This document shows positions 49,994 to 58,878 of a stretch of DNA of 64,000 nucleotides, one piece after another. This DNA is from CALINB01 sp938045325 (GTDB taxonomy: Bacteria > Pseudomonadota > Alphaproteobacteria > Rhodospirillales > CALINB01). The notes beneath the pieces were generated by a model. That model did no database searches, was not told where the DNA came from, and saw nothing but the letters and a program-made list of their open reading frames with translations. Location of the stretch: contig JAYNQW010000002.1 of the NCBI GenBank assembly GCA_038114465.1, forward strand, positions 310,001 to 374,000. Reading direction: 5' to 3'. Each line of letters opens with the position of its first letter. The stretch's first letter is position 1. Position numbers and translations under genes: made by a program.

Positions 49994-51370
49994 ATGATCA
50001 AACAACCTGTCCACATCGTCGGCGGCGGCCTGGCTGGATCAGAAGCTGCGTGGCAACTTGCGCGCATGAATGTTCCCGTCATCCTGCACGAAATGCGCCC
50101 GGTGCGGCAAACCGACGCGCACCTGACCGACGGCCTCGCGGAACTGGTGTGCTCGAACTCTTTTCGCTCCGACGATGCCGAATACAACGCGGTCGGTTTG
50201 CTGCATGAAGAAATGCGGCGCTGCGGCTCGCTCATCCTTTCCTGCGGCGATACGCACAAAGTACCGGCCGGCGGCGCGCTCGCGGTCGACCGGAACGCGT
50301 TCAGTGCGGCCGTGCAGCATGCGTTGGAAGAACACCCCTTGGTGACCATCGAACGCGAAGAAATCGATGCGTTGCCACCATCTGATTGGGATAGCGTGAT
50401 CGTTGCCACCGGCCCGCTCACCTCGCCCGCGTTGACTGAGGCGATCCGGACACTCACCGGCGAAGACTCGCTGGCGTTTTTCGATGCCATCGCGCCCATC
50501 GTGCATAAAGAGTCCATCGACTTCGACACCGCCTGGTTTCAATCGCGTTACGACAAAGTTGGGCCGGGTGGAGACGGCAAGGACTACATCAATTGCCCGA
50601 TGGACAAAGAACAATACGAAGCATTCATCGCGGCGTTGCTGGCGGCGGATAAAACTGAGTTTAAGGATTGGGAAAAAGACACGCCCTACTTCGAAGGCTG
50701 CCTGCCGATCGAAGTGATGGCCGAACGCGGCCCCGAGACGTTGCGCTACGGGCCGATGAAGCCGGTCGGGCTCACCAACCCGCGCGATCCGGACGTTAAA
50801 TCCTACGCTATCGTGCAACTGCGCCAGGACAACGCCCTCGGCACGCTCTACAACATGGTCGGCTTTCAAACGAAACTGAAGTATGGCGAGCAAACGAAAA
50901 TCTTCAAAACCATTCCGGGTTTAGAGAACGCGGAATTCGCGCGCCTCGGTGGCATTCACCGCAACACGTTCCTGAACGCGCCGAAACTGATGGACGAAAC
51001 ACTTCGATTGCGTGTCGAACCAAGACTCCGTTTTGCCGGACAAATCACCGGCTGCGAAGGCTATGTCGAAAGTGCCGCAGTCGGCTTGCTGACGGGCCGC
51101 TTCGCCGCCGCCGAACGGTTGGGGATTAAGCCTAGCCTACCACCCGCGGAAACCGCGCTCGGCGCCCTGCTCGGCCATATCACCGGCGGTGCCGATGCCG
51201 ACACCTATCAGCCGATGAACGTCAATTTCGGGCTATTTCCGCCGCTTGGCGACGAGGGCTTGCACAAAAAACACCGCAAGCGCGGCAAGGACCGCAAAAA
51301 AGCGTTCTCCGGCCGGGCGCTCAAAGCGCTCGACGGATGGCTCGGCACATCGCAACAAGCCGCAGAGTGA
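49994..51370 (+). CDS. trmFO: Methylenetetrahydrofolate-tRNA-(uracil-54-C5)-methyltransferase TrmFO
   Basis: The 458-residue FAD protein has VHIVGGGLAGSEAAWQLARM at the N-terminus, ELVCSNSFRSD with the catalytic Cys, and GALAVDRNAFS. The late GQITGCEGYVESAAVGLLTG is also diagnostic of GidA-related TrmFO. The C-terminal KHRKRGKDRKKAFSGRAL is normal. It methylates U54 of tRNA using methylene-THF. No clear Shine-Dalgarno precedes ATG 49994; the gap to the left is AT-rich. It is convergent with an aldo-keto reductase, 1 bp apart. Confidence 0.97.
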   Translation: MIKQPVHIVGGGLAGSEAAWQLARMNVPVILHEMRPVRQTDAHLTDGLAELVCSNSFRSDDAEYNAVGLLHEEMRRCGSLILSCGDTHKVPAGGALAVDRNAFSAAVQHALEEHPLVTIEREEIDALPPSDWDSVIVATGPLTSPALTEAIRTLTGEDSLAFFDAIAPIVHKESIDFDTAWFQSRYDKVGPGGDGKDYINCPMDKEQYEAFIAALLAADKTEFKDWEKDTPYFEGCLPIEVMAERGPETLRYGPMKPVGLTNPRDPDVKSYAIVQLRQDNALGTLYNMVGFQTKLKYGEQTKIFKTIPGLENAEFARLGGIHRNTFLNAPKLMDETLRLRVEPRLRFAGQITGCEGYVESAAVGLLTGRFAAAERLGIKPSLPPAETALGALLGHITGGADADTYQPMNVNFGLFPPLGDEGLHKKHRKRGKDRKKAFSGRALKALDGWLGTSQQAAE

Positions 51371-51371
51371 T

Positions 51372-52382
51372 CTAACCGCTTACCGGCACGCGGCCCGCAA
51401 GCGGGTCTTTGGTGTGAACATATTCGATGAGTGCGGGATACGCGGGCGGGAAAAGCTTGTCCACCAGCGCTTCGTCTTTGGCGTTGAAATTGTGCTTTAA
51501 CGAGTCCAACTGCTCGGTCCACTGCTCGAACGTGCGCGGCCCCGCGATGACCGAATGCACGAATTCGTTGTTCAAACACCAATTGGTGGCGAATTGCGAA
51601 CCGGTCATGCCGCGTTTTTCGGCGTGTTTCACCAAGCGCTGAACTTTCTTCAGCGTCGCCGGCGCCATTTCGTTGCCGAACTTGTGTGTGCCTTCCCACT
51701 CGGCGCGTGAGCCTTTCGGAATATCGCCCAGGCCGTATTTGCCGGTCAGCACGCCACGCGCGAGCACGCTATAGGGTGCGACACCGATACCGTAATAGGC
51801 GCACGCGGGCAGGTATTCCAACTCGACGATGCGATTGATGAGATTGTAATACGGCTGTGCGATCACGGGCTTGGGAATGCCCATCTGTTTCGCCAGCTCG
51901 ACCATGACCGGAATTTTCCAGGCGCGGAAATTCGAAAAACCCCAATAGCGCGCCTTGCCGGAACGCAAAATATCGCCGACGGTTTGCAACGTTTCCTCGA
52001 ACGGCGTGCCCGGCTCGGCGCGGTGAAGATAATAAATATCGACATAATCGGTTTGCAGCCGTTTTAAGCTGTCACCAAGCGCCTGCATCATCCATTTCCG
52101 GCTGAGGCCGTATTCGTTCGGCCCCGGCCCCATGGCATCGCTGCCGGTTTTGGTCGCGAGCACCCATTGATCCCGGTTCTTCTTAAGCGCCTTGCCGACG
52201 GCGATCTCGGACTTACCGTTTTGGTATTTATCCGCAGTATCGATGAAATTCACGCCGCTGTCTTTCGCCGAGTCGATAATTTTGATCGCCGTTTGTTCAT
52301 CGGTATTGCCGCCGAACATAAAAGCACCAAGGCAGATCGGTGAGACTTTCAGGCCGCTGTTGCCGAGCCGTACATATTCCAT
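51372..52382 (-). CDS. Aldo-keto reductase (third family member)
   Basis: The 336-residue TIM-barrel enzyme has Asp and Tyr in DTADKYQNG, Lys in ATKTG and His in YYLHRAE. Its LGNSGLKVSPICLGAFMFGG start and PRTFEQWTEQLDSL end place it in the Tas/YhdN-like group, not close to the other two paralogues in the window. ATG 52382 is chosen because GAGG lies just upstream of it and inside the alternative longer start. Substrate unknown. Confidence 0.9.
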   Translation of the reverse strand: MEYVRLGNSGLKVSPICLGAFMFGGNTDEQTAIKIIDSAKDSGVNFIDTADKYQNGKSEIAVGKALKKNRDQWVLATKTGSDAMGPGPNEYGLSRKWMMQALGDSLKRLQTDYVDIYYLHRAEPGTPFEETLQTVGDILRSGKARYWGFSNFRAWKIPVMVELAKQMGIPKPVIAQPYYNLINRIVELEYLPACAYYGIGVAPYSVLARGVLTGKYGLGDIPKGSRAEWEGTHKFGNEMAPATLKKVQRLVKHAEKRGMTGSQFATNWCLNNEFVHSVIAGPRTFEQWTEQLDSLKHNFNAKDEALVDKLFPPAYPALIEYVHTKDPLAGRVPVSG

Positions 52383-52580
52383 GTGATTTTTCCTCATCCC
52401 GGATTCGCCGGTTTTCGCCGCAGACTCTTGATATATCAGGTTGCCGAGTTGTTGTCATAATGCTAATTCCAGCCGAAATCGGCGGAAAATCAACACATAT
52501 GACGATTTTTCGAGCACCGGGCCGGGCATGGTGGCAAAGCCACACCAGCGCCATTATCTTGTCGTTATCTTTTTAGGGAT

Positions 52581-55500
52581 ATGTTGATTTGCATGAGCTC
52601 CACTGTCAGACATAAAACCCATCACGCCGCGAAACCGGTTGTTTTCGTGCTGGCGATGTTTATTGCCGTGACGGCACTGCCGCAAACCGGGTTTACGCAA
52701 AATCATTCCCTCGCAACACAACAATTATTTGTCGCCGCCGATAAAGGTGACCTTGCCAGTATTAAGGACAGTCTTGCCAAGGGGGCCGACCTTTCGGCCC
52801 GCAATAGAGCCGATAAAACCGCGATCGATGTCGCCGTCACCAAGGGAAATTTCGATATCGTGCAGTTCCTGCTCGGGGAACGTAACAAACTCATCAAAAA
52901 ACGGCTGGGGTTGAATCAACCCGCTTCACCCACGGCACCGCCAAGCCGGGAAGCACAACCGACCCGTCTCGAACCGGTTCGAGCCGTTGAAAACGCGGCA
53001 CCAAGCCCCGAGCCTGCGCCGGCGCCGGCCGTAAAGACGGAAACGCTGCAAAAAGCACAACCCGATTTGTCTGAAATTCAGCTAGAAACACCGGCGAAAG
53101 AAACAGATAAGCAAGTCAAAGCAGAAACTAAACCTCAACCGACAGCAGCACCTGCCCCACAACAAACGGCGACTGTAGCAGCGGCGGCACCCGATCCCGA
53201 CACGTCTGAAAAGCGTTCGTCATTCCGGCGCCTTCTCGATCGTTTTTTATACCGGTTTGGACTTGGCGATGACCGGCCGGAACCATGGAAGAAAGACAAC
53301 CGACTGATCATCAGCAAACCCACAGCACCAAAAACGGCACCGAAGACAACACCGTCACCGGAACCTGAAACGACGCCAGCCAAACTTGAAGCCACGACAG
53401 TAAAAGAAATGCCGAATGATGCTGAACCGGTTGCCAAAAAGCCCGTATTACAAACGGCACAACCAAGCCCAGAAAAACCCGTAGCACCGGCGGAACCAAA
53501 ACAACAAGCCGAACAGCCACTCGACGAAGAAACGATGTCGATCGAAGAAGGCCCACGTAAAACAGATCCAGGGCCGCCGACCCCCCTGCCGACGGCGAAA
53601 ACCGAACCCGTTCCAGCACCGGCACCGGCGGCAAAAGCACAACCGTCGCCCGCACCGGCCTTAACACCACCGGCACAAGAACCGGTTCGGTCGACTGACA
53701 ACATCATCAAACCCGATACCGAAGAAAACACCTCGGCGGTTAAAAAACATGTCGATAAATTTATGAGCCGGATTAATGAGTCTGTCGCAGCGTTAATGGG
53801 GAAAAAAGAAACTCAAACAGCGTCGAAGCAACCGACGCCGGCAAAAGCAGATAAGGCCAAAGAATCCGAAAAGCCAACCGAGACGTCGGCGTTTCTGGAT
53901 AAGTTCAAAGAAACCGTTGATAAGGTCCGCGAAAAAATCATTCCCGGCTCTAAAACACCCGCCAGCGATCCGTCAAAACCATCAAAGCCGATCATTATTG
54001 CCCGGCCGGGCGAAAAACCGCCGCTCCCTCCCGGTCAACTGATTGACGACAAGCCGCCGGAATTCACGCCCGAGGTTCAAACAAGGATTACAAAATCGAG
54101 TCCGGCCAACACGGAGGCACAACAGCCCGCACCGCCCGACAGCCTATTAGCGACGCAGAAAAAACAGCTGACCGAGGCGGAAAAAGTAATTGCCTCATTA
54201 GCCAAGAAACAAGCCGATGCGAAGGCAGCTGCGGCCCGAAGAGCGAAACGCATGGTCCCGAAACGCGATAAAATTTTAACAAACAAAGAAATCGAGGACG
54301 CCATCGTGCAGCTTGGTGGCAGGCTAGAAGACTTGCCGAAACTTGAAAAGCCGGCACCGGTCGCGGAAACAGATGCGCCGGCGAAAGATAAAGCACCTTT
54401 ATCGGCACAACGCCAAGCCGAAGTTGATGTTATGGCCCTGTTGCAAAATGAAGCCTCAAACGTTTCGGGCAAACAACCTGATCAAGGCGCGAAGAAATCA
54501 AAATCGAAAGATGACATCGAAGACACTTTATCAAAACTGGCCGAAGGGATCGGCGTGCCAACCGATTCAAAATCTGAAAAGAAAAAAGAAAAACCTAAAA
54601 AGAAACCGCCTGCCGATGATTTGGAAGCCGCCCTCGCGAATATCGATTCGCTGACGCTCACGGAACCGTCCAAAAAGGATGACGGAAAATCTGCCAGCGC
54701 GACAGCGTTACCCGGCTTGGAACCTGGCCCAGATTTACCGGGATTGGAACCGGGACCGCTGCCGAAAGACGGTGGCGCACAAAAAGGAAGAACAGCGGCA
54801 ATCCCAACGCCGCCGAAATCGCCGCTCGATAAACTGCCGCCGATTAAAGGACCTTCCAAAGCGGACCGGCCACCGACAAAAATTGGCGGACGCCTCGAAA
54901 AAGAAGCGGATCGTGTCGCGAAAAAAGACCCGGGCTTTCTCGAGCGCATGACGAATGTTTTGCAACTCGAGGACACGCCGAAAAAACCGGCTGATCAAGC
55001 CACGAAAAAGGATAAAGCGAATATCCCTTCGTCGCCTGAATCACCCAGTCAATGGGCGGCCACGGTCACGAAAACCACCCGGTTGGACGAAGCCCGTAAA
55101 ACGCATACGGGAAAACGCAAAAAGCTGGAGGGTCCCAATCAGTATTTATCCGGTGTTACGTTGACGCTGGGACAAAGCCTAAAGATCGGCAAAGAACCGC
55201 TTAAAAAGCCGGAATCCGGACCCGACATGCGAAAACCCTGCATCAATAAACGCGACGGCGCTTTATTGTTTTGTGTCGAACCGGTTGACTGGGCCGCATC
55301 GATTAAACCGTATTTCGAAGTCAACACCATCATGTATCAGGGACTTCAGGCAATCATCCGATACGACGAAGGACGGGCCTCGAATTTATTCACATTGTTC
55401 GACAGCCGGGCCTATAAAACCATCATCGATTATTACACCAAACGGTTTGGCCCGCCGACGCAACGTCTGCAGCGCGGCATTGCCCCCTTAGCACAGCCTC

Positions 55501-55793
55501 GACGATCGAACCCCGTTTCCATTTGGCGCAGCATCGACCCCGCCACCAGCCTCGTTACGACGATGGAAATCCGTCAATTTGATGACTCCCGCGTCGGCTT
55601 CCCTGATATCCGTCGCGGCGCGATTATGCTTTATCACGCTTGGTCCGAGCCGATCTTCCCGCAATTATCGGCGCTGGAACTCATGGTCCTAAAACCGAAT
55701 GAAGACTCACAAGCCGGTGCCGCACCGAGTGCGCCGGGCACGCCGCAAGCCAGTAGCAAACCGGCTCCCAACCCGTTTAGTAGCTTCCCCTAA
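52581..55793 (+). CDS. Large exported protein: ankyrin repeats, long disordered Pro/Lys/Ala/Glu linker, C-terminal globular domain
   Basis: The 1070-residue protein has a signal peptide (core VVFVLAMFIAVTALP, about residues 20-37) and about two ankyrin repeats (residues 46-108: LFVAADKGDLASIKDSLAKG, then NRADKTAIDVAVTKGNFDIV). About 740 residues of low-complexity Pro/Ala/Lys/Glu sequence follow, with short helical Lys/Glu segments and a tandem PGLEPGP unit near residue 713. A C-terminal folded domain (about 855-1045) has two Cys (PCINKRDGALLFCVEP) and an aromatic-rich end. I know no family for the last domain. Start uncertain: ATG 52581 or 52593. It overlaps the convergent phytoene-synthase-like gene by 17 bp. 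A periplasm-spanning tether is plausible. Confidence 0.8.
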   Translation: MLICMSSTVRHKTHHAAKPVVFVLAMFIAVTALPQTGFTQNHSLATQQLFVAADKGDLASIKDSLAKGADLSARNRADKTAIDVAVTKGNFDIVQFLLGERNKLIKKRLGLNQPASPTAPPSREAQPTRLEPVRAVENAAPSPEPAPAPAVKTETLQKAQPDLSEIQLETPAKETDKQVKAETKPQPTAAPAPQQTATVAAAAPDPDTSEKRSSFRRLLDRFLYRFGLGDDRPEPWKKDNRLIISKPTAPKTAPKTTPSPEPETTPAKLEATTVKEMPNDAEPVAKKPVLQTAQPSPEKPVAPAEPKQQAEQPLDEETMSIEEGPRKTDPGPPTPLPTAKTEPVPAPAPAAKAQPSPAPALTPPAQEPVRSTDNIIKPDTEENTSAVKKHVDKFMSRINESVAALMGKKETQTASKQPTPAKADKAKESEKPTETSAFLDKFKETVDKVREKIIPGSKTPASDPSKPSKPIIIARPGEKPPLPPGQLIDDKPPEFTPEVQTRITKSSPANTEAQQPAPPDSLLATQKKQLTEAEKVIASLAKKQADAKAAAARRAKRMVPKRDKILTNKEIEDAIVQLGGRLEDLPKLEKPAPVAETDAPAKDKAPLSAQRQAEVDVMALLQNEASNVSGKQPDQGAKKSKSKDDIEDTLSKLAEGIGVPTDSKSEKKKEKPKKKPPADDLEAALANIDSLTLTEPSKKDDGKSASATALPGLEPGPDLPGLEPGPLPKDGGAQKGRTAAIPTPPKSPLDKLPPIKGPSKADRPPTKIGGRLEKEADRVAKKDPGFLERMTNVLQLEDTPKKPADQATKKDKANIPSSPESPSQWAATVTKTTRLDEARKTHTGKRKKLEGPNQYLSGVTLTLGQSLKIGKEPLKKPESGPDMRKPCINKRDGALLFCVEPVDWAASIKPYFEVNTIMYQGLQAIIRYDEGRASNLFTLFDSRAYKTIIDYYTKRFGPPTQRLQRGIAPLAQPRRSNPVSIWRSIDPATSLVTTMEIRQFDDSRVGFPDIRRGAIMLYHAWSEPIFPQLSALELMVLKPNEDSQAGAAPSAPGTPQASSKPAPNPFSSFP

Positions 55794-56625
55794 ACCCATT
55801 GATGATCAGCCGGAACATACCTGCTGGGCTAAGCCGGCCCAGACGCGCGGCAAACGGATCGTAATCGGCCCTCTTTAGCAATCGAAGATAGTCATCCGCC
55901 ATCGTTATAGGCAGCAAAGCCGGCACCGCCTGCCGGGCGATATATGGCTGGCTTTTCCGTGCTAAACGAATTCGCTCGTGCACTACTTCTGAAACATCAG
56001 CAACAAAAATTTTTAATTCAGCGGATGCCGGTAGCGCCACTAACTCATGTGCTTGTTTGCCCAACCGTTGGCAAACATCCTGCGGCACAAAAAAACGCCC
56101 AGCAGCAGCCAATGCCGGCAATGATCGCAGCAAACCGGTTAAAGCCCATGCCGTTCCGGCATCATTCGCTGTTTTATGCGCCGACTCTTCCGTCACGCCC
56201 AACACTTCTAATGATAACTGTATTAATGGCACGGACGTTGCTTCCGCGTACTCAATGAACGCCACCATGTTCGTTGGCAAGTCGTCGGTAAGATCAAACT
56301 CGCGCGCATTAAGCAAACGATCAAAGTGACGGAGCGTTAAATTGTATTTTTTGAACGTTTCCGCTAGCGCTTCGGCAACGGGATGATGCGGCACTTGGCC
56401 GTCTTGGATCGAGGTCACCGTATCGCGCCACCATTGTAATCGCATTTGCCCGATCAGCGGTTCCGTTACGGTCTCGCGAATGCGGGCAATTTCAAGGTTG
56501 AAAGCATAAAGGGCAAATAACGCTTCGCGATGACGCGGCGGTGCAAACATCGCACACAAAAAACGGTCGCGGTCTTCGTTTCGGACCGCCTCTGCACAAT
56601 AAGATCGTAACGATTTCTTTACCAT
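55777..56625 (-). CDS. Phytoene/squalene synthase-like protein, NDUFAF6 type
   Basis: The 282-residue all-helical protein has APPRHREALFALYAFNLEIA and GQMRLQWWRDTV. The two Asp-rich motifs of real prenyl synthases are absent: the first reads NLEIARIRE and the second NDAGTAWALTGLL with no second Asp. That is the pattern of the complex I assembly factor NDUFAF6, so an enzymatic carotenoid role is unlikely. ATG 56625 starts the conserved part; an upstream ATG at 56712 would add a non-homologous 29 residues. The secDF/Mth938 genes lie 1 kb away on the same strand. Confidence 0.83.
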   Translation of the reverse strand: MVKKSLRSYCAEAVRNEDRDRFLCAMFAPPRHREALFALYAFNLEIARIRETVTEPLIGQMRLQWWRDTVTSIQDGQVPHHPVAEALAETFKKYNLTLRHFDRLLNAREFDLTDDLPTNMVAFIEYAEATSVPLIQLSLEVLGVTEESAHKTANDAGTAWALTGLLRSLPALAAAGRFFVPQDVCQRLGKQAHELVALPASAELKIFVADVSEVVHERIRLARKSQPYIARQAVPALLPITMADDYLRLLKRADYDPFAARLGRLSPAGMFRLIINGFRGSY

Positions 56626-56851
56626 GATTCGCCCGAACTCAACGGTTACACCGTTTGTACAAACTAAAAACAACGCCCTGATGAAACACAGAACACCCCC
56701 TGTGAACCGCATGGTTGTGCGGATTTTTGCCGATATCCCTCACCTATTGTCCGCCCCCCTCGTTGCGGACCTGGACCTCACCCCTTAGAATGATCCGCAC
56801 TCGCAAGGGACTTAAACACAACATTATAACGTTGAGAGAGGGAAACCAGAC

Positions 56852-57457
56852 ATGAATAACCCCCTTCAATCGCTGCGGAACACCGTCATCATGGGCCTGA
56901 TCCTTTTGGTGGTCATGGTTCTTGCGGTGAATAGCATGCACGGACAGGGCTTTGCTCTGGATCACGCTTGGTCGACATTCTTTATGCGCTGGCTCCACGT
57001 GGTGAGCGGCATCATGTGGATCGGCATTTTATGGTACTTCAACTTCGTCCAAATCCCCAATATGGGGAATATTCCTGACGATCAGAAACCCGCCATCAGC
57101 AAAGTCATCGCACCGGCGGCTTTATTCTGGTTCCGTTGGGGCGCCATGGCCACGATTATCACCGGCCTGTTGCTGGCCCATATGAACGGCTATTTGATCG
57201 AAGCCTTAACCATCGGCCTGAAAGGTGGCGGCGCAAAAGCGACGGCCATCGGTATCGGCATGTGGTTTGGTATGATCATGTGGTTCAATGTGTGGTTCAT
57301 CATTTGGCCGAACCAGAAAAAAGCGCTTGGCATTGTTGAAGCGGACGCCGATACGAAAGCGGCATCCGCCCGTACAGCCATGCTGTTTTCACGAACCAAT
57401 ACACTGCTGTCGTTCCCCATGCTCTATGCCATGGTATCGGCGCAGAATATTTTCTAA
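56852..57457 (+). CDS. PuuD-like urate hydroxylase N-terminal-domain membrane protein
   Basis: The 201-residue protein has four or five membrane helices with LHVVSGIMWIGILWYFNFVQ, LFWFRWGAMATIITGLLLAH and GMIMWFNVWFIIWPNQKKA, the family signature of the membrane domain of PuuD. The cytochrome c domain that full-length PuuD carries at the C-terminus is absent. Histidines in helices could bind heme. GGGAAACCAG precedes the ATG. No urate pathway genes are near, so urate is not assured as substrate. Confidence 0.85.
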   Translation: MNNPLQSLRNTVIMGLILLVVMVLAVNSMHGQGFALDHAWSTFFMRWLHVVSGIMWIGILWYFNFVQIPNMGNIPDDQKPAISKVIAPAALFWFRWGAMATIITGLLLAHMNGYLIEALTIGLKGGGAKATAIGIGMWFGMIMWFNVWFIIWPNQKKALGIVEADADTKAASARTAMLFSRTNTLLSFPMLYAMVSAQNIF

Positions 57458-57478
57458 CTGAGATAATATCTCACAATG

Positions 57479-57507
57479 AAACGGGGCCGTTCGCGGCCCC
57501 GTTTTTT
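57479..57507 (+). terminator. Strong Rho-independent terminator, TTCG loop
   Basis: The 11-bp stem AAACGGGGCCG/CGGCCCCGTTT with a TTCG tetraloop is followed by TTTTTTG. It lies 21 bp after the PuuD-like stop and also faces the minus-strand Mth938 gene end. Confidence 0.92.
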
Positions 57508-57525
57508 GTTGCGGCTCATTCTAGA

Positions 57526-57918
57526 TTATGGGACGGCGACCAGCGCGGCGGTGACGTCTCGCCCCTCCCCCAGCAACACATTAAATGTACGGCAAGCGGC
57601 CCCTGTGTCCATCCATTCCATGACGATGCCGTGCTCGCGCAAGCCTTGTCCGATGTCCGCCGGCGGCGGCAGAAATTTTTCACCGCAGCCGACAATGAGA
57701 ATACCGGATTTATTTTTCCGAGCGGTTAAGGCGTCAAATGACGCCAACAAAATATCTTTCGGCGCGGTTACAGGCCATGAAACCGTTTCTTCAGCAAATA
57801 TCAATACGGAACCTTCATGCGTTTCGCCCGCGATACGAAACCGGCCTTCGCCGTAACTTTGAATGACTTGGAGCCCGGCCGGAACCAGGGGTGAGATATC
57901 GAGACCTTCGATAGTCCG
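57526..57918 (-). CDS. Mth938/DUF498 domain protein (NDUFAF3-like) with no ordinary start codon, continuing the secF frame
   Basis: The frame runs from the codon after the secF TAA (57919-57921) to TGA-type stop at 57526 and encodes DISPLVPAGLQVIQSYGEG, RIAGETHEGSVL, ILIVGCGEKFLPPPADIG and MDTGAACRTFNVLLGEGRDV, a full Mth938 domain of about 125 residues. The position where family members usually have Met is CTC (Leu). Candidate starts are ATC at 57912, ATC at 57897 or CTG at 57888; a TTG at 57804 would lose a third of the domain. It may use a rare codon, or be a read-through of secF, or carry an error. Mitochondrial homologues assemble complex I. Confidence 0.75.
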   Translation of the reverse strand, partial: RTIEGLDISPLVPAGLQVIQSYGEGRFRIAGETHEGSVLIFAEETVSWPVTAPKDILLASFDALTARKNKSGILIVGCGEKFLPPPADIGQGLREHGIVMEWMDTGAACRTFNVLLGEGRDVTAALVAVP

Positions 57919-58866
57919 TTAGGTCGCCTCGCCGGCAACCTCCTCCTTGTTGTCGCTAACGTCAGCACCTCGATCGATGCTTAAGTACAACAATATCGGC
58001 ACGGCGAGACAAATCGAGGAATAGGTGCCGATAATAACGCCCCAGATCATGGCAAGGCTGAAATCTTTAATAATTTCACCGCCGAGTATATAAAGCGCGA
58101 GCAACGCAAGCAGCGTCGTCACACTCGTCATTACCGTCCGGGACAAGGTTTCGTTGATGCTGTTATTAAACAGTTCAGAAAGCGGCATTTTTTTGTATTT
58201 GCGCAGATTTTCACGCACCCGGTCGAAGACAACCACCGTATCGTTGATTGAATACCCCGCGATCGTCAGCACAGCAGCAACGGTGGAAAGGTTAAACTCG
58301 AGCTGGAACAAGGCAAACAAGCCGATGGTCGAGAGCACATCGTGAGACAAGGCAATAACGGCTCCAAGACCAAACTGCCATTCGAACCGAAACCAGATAT
58401 AGATTAATATCGCGAGAATTGCCGCGAGAACGGCATACACGCCGTCCCAAAACAGCTCTTCACTGACTTTCGGGCCGACAGACTCGGTTCGCCGGTAGGT
58501 CACCTTATCGCCGAGAATTTGCTTAACTTTCGCCACGGCGACTTGCTGTGCTTTCTCGCCGCCTTCCTGGCGTTGCACGCGAATCAGCACATCCGTGGGG
58601 CGGCCGAATTCCTGTAAGGCCACCTCACCGAGACCGGAATCCTTAAACAATGCCCTCATGGCAGCGATATCGGCTTTATCGCCGGCAGTGCGCACCTCGA
58701 TCAGGATTCCGCCCTTAAAGTCGATGCCGTAATTCAGGCCTTTAACAAAATACAGACCAAGCGAACCAACTATCAGCAACGCGGAAAACAAGAAAAATAG
58801 TTTCCGAAAGGGGATGAACGAGTACTTGATGCCCGCGGGGATAAAATTAAAGCCGTGCCATGCCAT
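57919..58866 (-). CDS. secF: Protein translocase subunit SecF
   Basis: The 315-residue protein has six membrane helices. Family segments are GLNYGIDFKGG near residue 48, SVGPKVSEELFWDGVYAVL and GYSINDTVVVFDRVRENL, with the conserved Asp/Arg in the latter. GGGAGAG precedes the ATG. It uses the proton gradient with SecD to pull exported proteins out on the periplasmic side. The gene follows secD by 12 bp. Its TAA is followed in frame by the Mth938-coding sequence. Confidence 0.97.
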   Translation of the reverse strand: MAWHGFNFIPAGIKYSFIPFRKLFFLFSALLIVGSLGLYFVKGLNYGIDFKGGILIEVRTAGDKADIAAMRALFKDSGLGEVALQEFGRPTDVLIRVQRQEGGEKAQQVAVAKVKQILGDKVTYRRTESVGPKVSEELFWDGVYAVLAAILAILIYIWFRFEWQFGLGAVIALSHDVLSTIGLFALFQLEFNLSTVAAVLTIAGYSINDTVVVFDRVRENLRKYKKMPLSELFNNSINETLSRTVMTSVTTLLALLALYILGGEIIKDFSLAMIWGVIIGTYSSICLAVPILLYLSIDRGADVSDNKEEVAGEAT

Positions 58867-58878
58867 CGTCTCTCTCCC

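Noticed and set aside
49954..50529. Minus-strand Ser/Ala-rich frame over the start of trmFO
   Set aside because: It mirrors trmFO codons and crosses its start; trmFO is a clear family match.
53135..53731. Long Gly/Ser/Val-rich open frame antisense to the large disordered protein
   Set aside because: It is the complement of Pro/Ala/Glu/Lys codons on the other strand. It has no ribosome site and its composition follows directly from the sense gene.
55777..56625. Carotenoid or hopanoid synthase
   Set aside because: Both Asp-rich catalytic motifs are missing and no other terpenoid genes are present.
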